Below are positions 57,646 through 64,000 of a stretch of 64,000 nucleotides of DNA, in pieces. Under the pieces are notes generated by a model. It saw only the letters and a list, made by a program, of their open reading frames with translations. It had not been told where the DNA came from and made no database searches. The DNA comes from Ceratopteris richardii (taxonomy: Eukaryota; Streptophyta; Polypodiopsida; Polypodiales; Pteridaceae): assembly GCA_020310875.1 (NCBI GenBank), contig CM035413.1, positions 167,116,996 to 167,180,995 on the forward strand, written 5' to 3'. The position numbers and the translations under genes were made by a program. Each line of letters starts with the position of its first letter. The stretch's first letter is position 1.

Positions 57646-60620
57646 ATGCCTTTTCATCACCATTATAATCCATGCATTGATTATCATACACATACAATGA
57701 GTTTTAAGATTAACAATCAAGATATTTCTTTGTCTGCAATGCATGAATTCCAACCATTTCCATTAATTAGTCATACTCAAGTAAAATGTGCATTTAGGAA
57801 AGGTTACAACTCATGTCTTGTTTTTGTCAATAAGATAGTTTATTACACACATACACTTCCCAATACACATAAATCATTTATGGATTCCTATAAGGATTTC
57901 TTTATGGATTATTTTTCTTGACCATAGTATAGACTATGGTCAAGAAATCATTTATGGATTCCTATAAGGATTGCTTTATGGATTATTTTTCTAGGGGAAT
58001 TCTTGACCATAGTATAGACTTGATTCTTGATAGTTCTCCTCCCCATAAATCACCTTATAGGCATGGACCTTTACATCAACAAGAAATAGCTAATCAAGTT
58101 AAGGTTCTACTCCACAAAGGCCTTATAAGACCTAGTTCATCTCCCTTTGGAGCACATGTTCTTTTAGTAGAGAAGAAGAACAAGACTTATAGGATGTGCA
58201 ATTACTATAGATTGCTAAATAACATCTGAATTAAAAATAGATACCTTTAGAACTCAAAGTTGGTCACTTTGAATTCATGGTAATGTCTTTTGGACTCACC
58301 AGTGCACATACTACATTTGCATGTATGATGAATAACATTTTTCTTGATACTTGTTTTCTACGATGATATACTTGTCTATAGTGAGAATGACAATGACCAT
58401 GAAAATCATTTAGCAACTGTCTTTAATTTGTTACACAAAAAAAAAAACTTTATGCCAATCTTGAAAAGAGTTATTTCTTTCAAAAAGAATTAGACTATTG
58501 GCCATATTGCTTCTAGTCAAGGAATTCATGTAGATCCAAAGAAAATTAAAGTAATTGAAGAATGGCTTGTACCTCAATGTGTGAATGATGTACACTCTTT
58601 TCTAGGGTTAGCTAGTTTTTATAGAAAGTTTGTAAAATGTTTTTCTTATTTAGAACTTCCTCTCACATTATTATTAAAGGAAAAGTTCAAATTTTCATGG
58701 GGATTATCACAAGAACAATCTCTTGAAAAGCTCAAACATGTACTTTCTCATGCACCTATTTTGCAATTACCAGATTTTGCACAACCTTTCCATGTAGTTA
58801 CAGATGCTAGTGGTTTAGGTATAGGTGCTATATTAATGCAAAATGATCATCCTTTTGCATTTGAAAGTAGGGAAATTAAACCTTTTGAAAAGAATTATAG
58901 TACATATGATGGATGTTGTGCATGCTCTAAAAATTTGGAAACATTACCTTATGGGTTCTGAAGTTCTAATCAACACAGACCAATAGGCTATGAAGCATTT
59001 ATGAAATCAGCCATTGATTTCTGACAGACACATTAAATGGGCTTCATTCATACAAAATTTAAGCCTATGATTCAATATCAACCTAGCAAAGCTAATGTTG
59101 TAGTTGATGCCTTTAGTCATTTCCCATCCCCAAAAACAACTATTGTTTCAATCAATAATATTTTTGCTATTCATATTCATCCATTTCATGACATGATTCC
59201 TACTTATGCGTCTAATTTGTATTTTTCACAAACATGGAATGCTTTCAATAATTCTACAACATTTAGTGAGGATCACTACACTTTTCATAATGGATTCTTG
59301 TATTTCCAACACAAGTTATGCATCACACAATGTTTTAAAGAATTTTTTATGAAAGCATGAACCACCGTATATGGGTTATAGGGGCATACAAAGTACTATT
59401 TCTACATGTAAAGATTTTTTCTTTTGGCCCAATATGGAAAAGGATATTGCAAAATATGTTTCCCATTGCATTGTGTGTCAATGTGTGAAATGGCATCATG
59501 GTAAAGCATTTGGATTATTCATGCCACTTCTCGTACCTAATGGACCATGGGAACACATTTCTATGGATTTTATTACTAGTCTTCCTAAAACTTCATCTCA
59601 TAATGATATGATTTGGACAATTGTTGATAGGTTTAGTAAAAATGCATATTTCATTCCTTGTAAAACGACTCTTTCTACACCTGAAGCTACCAAGTTATTC
59701 ATTAAATGTATTTTTTGCATCATGGTTTTCCAAAAGTTATTCTTTCAGATCGAGATGTTTGTTTTCTTAATCACTTTTGGGTTGCATTATTTCAAAATTT
59801 AGGTTCTAAAATATACTTTAGCTCTGCATTTCATCGTGAAAGTAATGGGCAAAGTGAATCAATGAATAGTACTATTTTAGATCTATTACGTTGTTCTTCA
59901 TTAGATAATACAAGTAATTGGGATGAGAAAATCCCTTTACTACAATTTGCATATTATAATAATACAATACATACCACTACTAGACGTGCACCATATGACA
60001 TTGTGCATGTAAAAAGCTTCCCACTCCCATGTCTATCACTCAAACTAATATACCTATGGCTGATGCTTTTGCACAAGATCATATTCATGAGGTTCATGAG
60101 CACATTAAGAAGATTCAAGAACATTACATGCATAATGTTAATAAGAAATGAGTAGCTAAATAAGTTAATGAAAATGACTTTGTATGGTTATGAATAAGTA
60201 AAAGACGTTTGAAGAATATTTCACAACATCCTAAATTTAAACTTGCACCACGTTATTATGGATTTTTTTTTACTATTCAAAAAATTAATGAGAATGCTTT
60301 TAGACTAGACATACCTTCTCATTGGGATATACATAATTCTTTTCATATCAATTTATTGAAATCATTTAAAGGAACTTTACCACTCACTCCTATTTTAGAT
60401 GATCCTCCTTTGCTAGAAGAGGATGCTGAAATTTTAGTTCTAGAGAAAATAATTGATTATGATGTTCCTAGTACACGCACAGGTAACCAATATCATAGAT
60501 ATTTAGTTAAATATAAAACTTAATCACTTAGAATCTCATTGGATTCATAAAACATCACTAACTCCACAGTATGATCATTTGATTTCTGCATATCATTCAC
60601 AGTCACATTAAATTCTAGTT
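57646..60620 (+). pseudogene. Chromodomain gypsy (chromovirus) pol relic
   Basis: Plus-strand remains in order: protease-like/linker traces at 57646-57850; RT from about 57990 (HSIDLILDSSPPHKSPYR, LIRPSSSPFGAHVLLVEKKN near 58125) with the active site reduced to YDDILVYS near 58360 beside frameshifts; connection FLGLASFYRKFVKCF near 58600; RNase H VTDASGLGIGAIL near 58797; integrase zinc region HCIVCQCVKWHHGK near 59468; core MDFITSLPKT near 59565, ILSDRDVCFLNHFW near 59740 and SNGQSESMNST near 59845 with the catalytic Glu; GPY/F-like YYGFFFTIQKINENAFRLDIP near 60250; and a C-terminal chromodomain starting EILVLEKIIDYDV near 60430 and YLVKYKT near 60500, with its end in another frame (SHWIHKTSLTPQYDHL). 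The chromodomain places it among chromoviruses, which use it to target insertion to chromatin. Many stops and frameshifts; no 5' LTR or gag is seen. Confidence 0.92.
57871..58020 (+). repeat. Imperfect tandem duplication inside the chromovirus relic
   Basis: The stretch AAATCATTTATGGATTCCTA through GGATTATTTTTCT occurs at 57871-57917 and about 57945-57991; CTTGACCATAGTATAGACT follows both copies (57918-57936 and 58002-58020), the second after a 10-bp insertion. The linking sequence ATGGTCAAG is an inverted piece of the same unit. Confidence 0.85.
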
Positions 60621-60753
60621 TTCCAATTCCATGCATGTGTTTTTACATGGAACATGCTTATGATTGTTGAGTGATGAGACATGTGACTCGCCATCCATGT
60701 CTATTTTATTCTTATCAACTGAGGTCAATTGCTCGTCAACTGGGAGGCATGCT

Positions 60754-61318
60754 ATACTTTATGGCATAATGGAATGTTATATGGGTTTTAATGTCTTGAG
60801 GGTTTTAATGTGATTTGTGTTTTAATTTAGCACGTGAAGACTCATGAGGGTGTGAATGCACGTGGACTTATTCTGATATTTAGAAGACTATTTAGAAGAT
60901 AGTTTTTTAGTTATTGTTTGTAAAAATAATAGATCTCTTTAGAAAGTGATATTTTTGTAAAAATAATAGATAGCTTGAAAAGTGACAATTTTGTAAATAA
61001 AGCATATTTTTGTAAATGCATGCTTTTCGAAGTTTCACCCTCATGTATCTTCTACTCAGGATGAAATGAAAAATATCTATAAATACACATGCTCTGATAG
61101 ACTCATCCATCATAGTATGTGGGGGGAGATTGTACCCAATCTGGTGTCAAGTCTCTTATCTCTTTCTATTCTTTGAGTACTTTTGTGAGATTTTGTTTCT
61201 GTACTTTCCTCTGTGTATGTGCATCTGTAGGATCTAAGAAAGATTCACTTGAGCTTGTTGGGTTACCTGCTCTATGGGATCGGAGTGATGCACTGTTTTC
61301 ATTAGTGTCTCGTAACAT
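60754..61318 (+). repeat. Possible 3' LTR of the chromovirus relic
   Basis: A purine-rich GGGAGGCA precedes TGCTATAC at about 60751; a TATAAATA box lies at 61078-61085; a TG...CA span could close at TCTCGTAACA near 61318. There is no partner LTR in the window, so ends and even identity are tentative. The remaining bases from 60621 show no coding domain. Confidence 0.35.
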
Positions 61319-61489
61319 GCAAGGATTACCCAAAAAATATCCAACATAGTTTGGTCGATTTTATCTGCGATTACCCAAAAAAATTGGATCGGGTGCAACT
61401 CAAAAACCACCAAAATCATTGACTTTTACATGATGCACTACATGATTAGAATCCAACTGACCATTACCGTGGGGTTCTGGCTGCATACA
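61319..61489. other. Unassigned spacer with a short direct repeat
   Basis: GATTACCCAAAAAA recurs at 61324 and 61370. Otherwise nothing is recognised. Confidence 0.4.
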
Positions 61490-62260
61490 ATTCACTGAGG
61501 TAGTCTCATTTTGACTATTATATCAGCATTGATCCATATTGTGATTCATCATGTTACATATTGCACAATACATCTAATTTAATGCATAGCTTGATGTGAC
61601 ATGTCTTGGATTTCAGCACTTAGTACAAAACATCTGGCTATACGGATCAATTATAACCAAAAAATTTGGATTTACCAGATTCCCAACATTAGAAGAACGT
61701 TGCCAAGCTGGATTTTTTACTTTAAGGTTATGTTCCAATTGCTCTATAACATCTATAATCTAGTCAAGAGTCCTAGAGCCATCTAATGCAAATAAACATA
61801 TTTTTTTCTTTCAATATGGAGTTCAAGCCATCCAAAAACCAACCTATGACTACATCCTCTGGAGCTCATTCTAATTCTGCAATTTGCTATAAGGTGCTCC
61901 AAAAATGTGATACATAGTTCACCCCCTTCTGATTGGGTTGTTGCACCATGTACTATAAAGTAATGAATAATTGCCTAGTGGTCTTTGCCTTCCTGAACCG
62001 TCTTAGAAATGCATTTTTTAGGGCATCATACATTGCAAAATGATAAGGAGCAAATTCTATTAACCATCTTACCACCTCACCACCCAAAGTGGCTTGAAAA
62101 ACTTGGCACTTTTGTGCATCTTTTAGGTTTCTTTTCACTAATTCATATTGTGTATCAAAGAGTCTCACATGTACATCCAGGTTGTCATCAATTCCTCCAT
62201 TGAACATGTTAAACGGCATCGCGTTGATGCACTGGATAGAAACTGCCATAGTGAATGGAA
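61490..62260 (-). pseudogene. Gypsy gag relic with zinc knuckle
   Basis: The minus-strand frame 62249-61953 reads FNGGIDDNLDVHVRLFDT, CQVFQATLGGEVVRWLIEF and ALKNAFLRRFRK, the gypsy Gag core, in the same order and with the same key words as E1 gag at 17981-18220 (FSGDDPDAHVRTFE, VFQATLVNDAARWLIEY, DAFLQRFC). Further down, in broken frames, CAICNMMNHNMDQC near 61540 fits a CX2CX4HX4C knuckle. The two elements are therefore related, though this one is much more eroded and is on the other strand. Protease and pol are not found below it. Confidence 0.82.
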
Positions 62261-64000
62261 CTTACCATAGTTTCCACCCTTCGTCCATGGGTACATGAAA
62301 TTTCTTCTTACTCTATCTTGACTGTGTTGGAAAACTCCATCTTGCCTTGTGCAAAAAATTTCCTTTGTAACATGGTCTGGCCTTCTGCAAGCTACTCTAC
62401 CTAAAAGGAGTCAAGGAGCGCTGATGTTAAAATTGAATCCTTGGGTCTTCCTTCTAATCCCTTTTTAGATTCATCCTTAACTCATCATCCTTCTGCATTT
62501 TCCATCTGCAAGTTTGTTGCTTCAAAGGCTAACGTCCTCCATTAATTGATCCATCAACAGATATGAGACTATGCCCCATTCTACCAAATATCTTAATTGT
62601 GTCGATATATGTGCATGAATTGAACTCTCACCTTCACATTCCATCTTCCTTGATGCCATTATATGCTCTGCATCCTTTGTATCCAAATATTTTGAAAAAT
62701 GCTTACCCGATCATGTTGGGATACTCCTTCTCTGTCTGAATCAGTGCTGTTAGCAATATTGCTGCTTTGTTTTTTGACTATTGAGTGCTTTAAGCCTTAT
62801 GTCATTACTTTGCACCCCATCCCATTGTGTTCACCAAAATATGAAAGGATGATGTGAAGATCATGAACAACTAATGTGAGCAAATGTCATGGTGAGAAGC
62901 ACAGTAGTGCACATACATAATGAAGAGACAATAGGAGATGCAATGGAAGCAAAATTACTTCTTCTCATTACTCAAAGTACAAAAGTTCTCATACAAAGCT
63001 CACATCTCAAGCTAGCTAACCCAAAAATGAGCTCTCTAACCCTATTTATAGTTTTTTATATGAAATGACCGGTTTCACATCTATTGACTAGCCTACTTCA
63101 AATTTATGTAACAAGCTACTTTTGGGGAATCAAATTAGGTCCAAAATTTATGAAAACTGGTATTCATGTTGTATCTATGATCTTCAAGCCCGAGGACCCT
63201 TTGTCTTGCACAAAATGGAGCATCACATGGAAAAATTAGTTGGTTATATATTATGTTGGTTAGTGATTAGAATTACTAATGATGTTTTTGACAAGATTTG
63301 ACCACTAAAAATCAATATTGAATGGAGCTTCTATTGATGGGGCCCCCTTTGGTCTCCTTGCTCTGCCTCTTACATACCCCAAATTTGTCTATGCTATGAA
63401 CTACTGCAAACATCCCCTCCCTATTGCATGTGTCATCCCCAATAGCACCTTGTTGTAGCGAGCGATGATTATCAGTCTATAAGAGGTCATGAGAAAGGGT
63501 ATGCTCATTTACATGTATGCCCCATGCAAGGTCAGCTTCCAATCTTTCCCAAGCTATGGCTTGGGATGTATCAAGTGGTGGATAGTGATAGTGATACTAC
63601 TAGATGAGTTGTTCACAGAAAAATAATTGGAGAAGATGGATGAGTCTGGTAATTAACACCTTAGAGTGATATTCCCAAGACTCGTGGTAAACATCATCTC
63701 AAAGGTTTGTTTATAGCATGCAAGTAGGTACTTTATTTTGCAATCCCAAGCATAAAAAGTTTTGAGTGAGGGGATGGTGCTTATATCATATACTAGATCT
63801 AAGTTTCCATGCTTGAAGCCTAGTGTTGAAACATGAGATGCAAGGATCCTTTTAAAGACCTTGAATGTGGTTTGCATGAGGTCAAAAGTTTTGATGTACA
63901 TCTTGGCTGCTATATTGTTCATATAATTTAGACATGGAAGCTAGTATTGGATGGTCTCCATCATGTATGCCAATATGGGGGGTCCTTGAGGGGGTGCAAA
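62261..64000. other. Unassigned DNA, possibly 5' region of the gag relic
   Basis: By position the first few hundred bases should be the gag N-terminus and leader of the minus-strand relic, but I cannot identify an LTR or primer site. The minus frame 63922-63653 is open for 89 codons without a domain I recognise. No RNA gene or repeat pair is seen. Confidence 0.4.

Overview
This window looks like a repeat-filled stretch of a large land-plant nuclear genome. Almost everything recognisable is a retrotransposon of a plant Ty1/copia or Ty3/gypsy type. There is also an L1-type LINE fragment, long microsatellites and a decayed intronless gene whose conserved words match the DUF7869-type family that I associate with plants. 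A fern or gymnosperm would fit, but the sequence does not settle the species. I see no convincing intact host gene, no rRNA, no tRNA and no CRISPR.

Layout. 1-2999: 3' half of a decayed copia element (A) and its 3' LTR. 3005-5150: 5'-truncated copia fragment (D). 5151-8048: mostly unassigned DNA with a compound microsatellite. 8049-10770 (-): decayed DUF7869-like gene. About 11630-12800 (-): LINE reverse transcriptase relic. 12.8-16.6 kb: unassigned. 16599-25842: complete but stop-riddled gypsy element (E1) with 504/495-bp LTRs and an extra coiled-coil ORF after pol. 26176-56449: a nested cluster described below. 56450-57640: microsatellites and a palindromic patch. 57646-60620: chromodomain gypsy (chromovirus) relic. 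About 61490-62250 (-): gypsy gag relic. 62260-64000: unassigned.

The nested cluster is the most informative part. One gypsy copy (W) carries an insertion of a related gypsy element (X), which is bounded by two 836-bp LTRs and the 5-bp target duplication ATCAA. The left LTR and W's upstream half lie on +, while the right LTR and W's downstream half lie on -. The simplest reading is that W-X is one insertion later split by a 17-24 kb inversion. Its breakpoints fall near two long microsatellites of complementary composition (38635-39062 and 56450-56785). Copia element B sits near the left breakpoint. An apparently intact young copia element (C, 48243-55051; one 1402-codon polyprotein, LTRs almost identical) interrupts X's pol.

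The W/X gypsy family has an unusual plan, pieced together from the two copies: LTR, a 2.2-kb leader full of short palindromes and a 29-bp hairpin array, gag with three zinc knuckles, protease, RT, RNase H, integrase, a second retropepsin-like domain after integrase, and further acidic/coiled-coil ORFs before the polypurine tract. The second protease-like domain and the hairpin array are the leading candidates for something not previously described.
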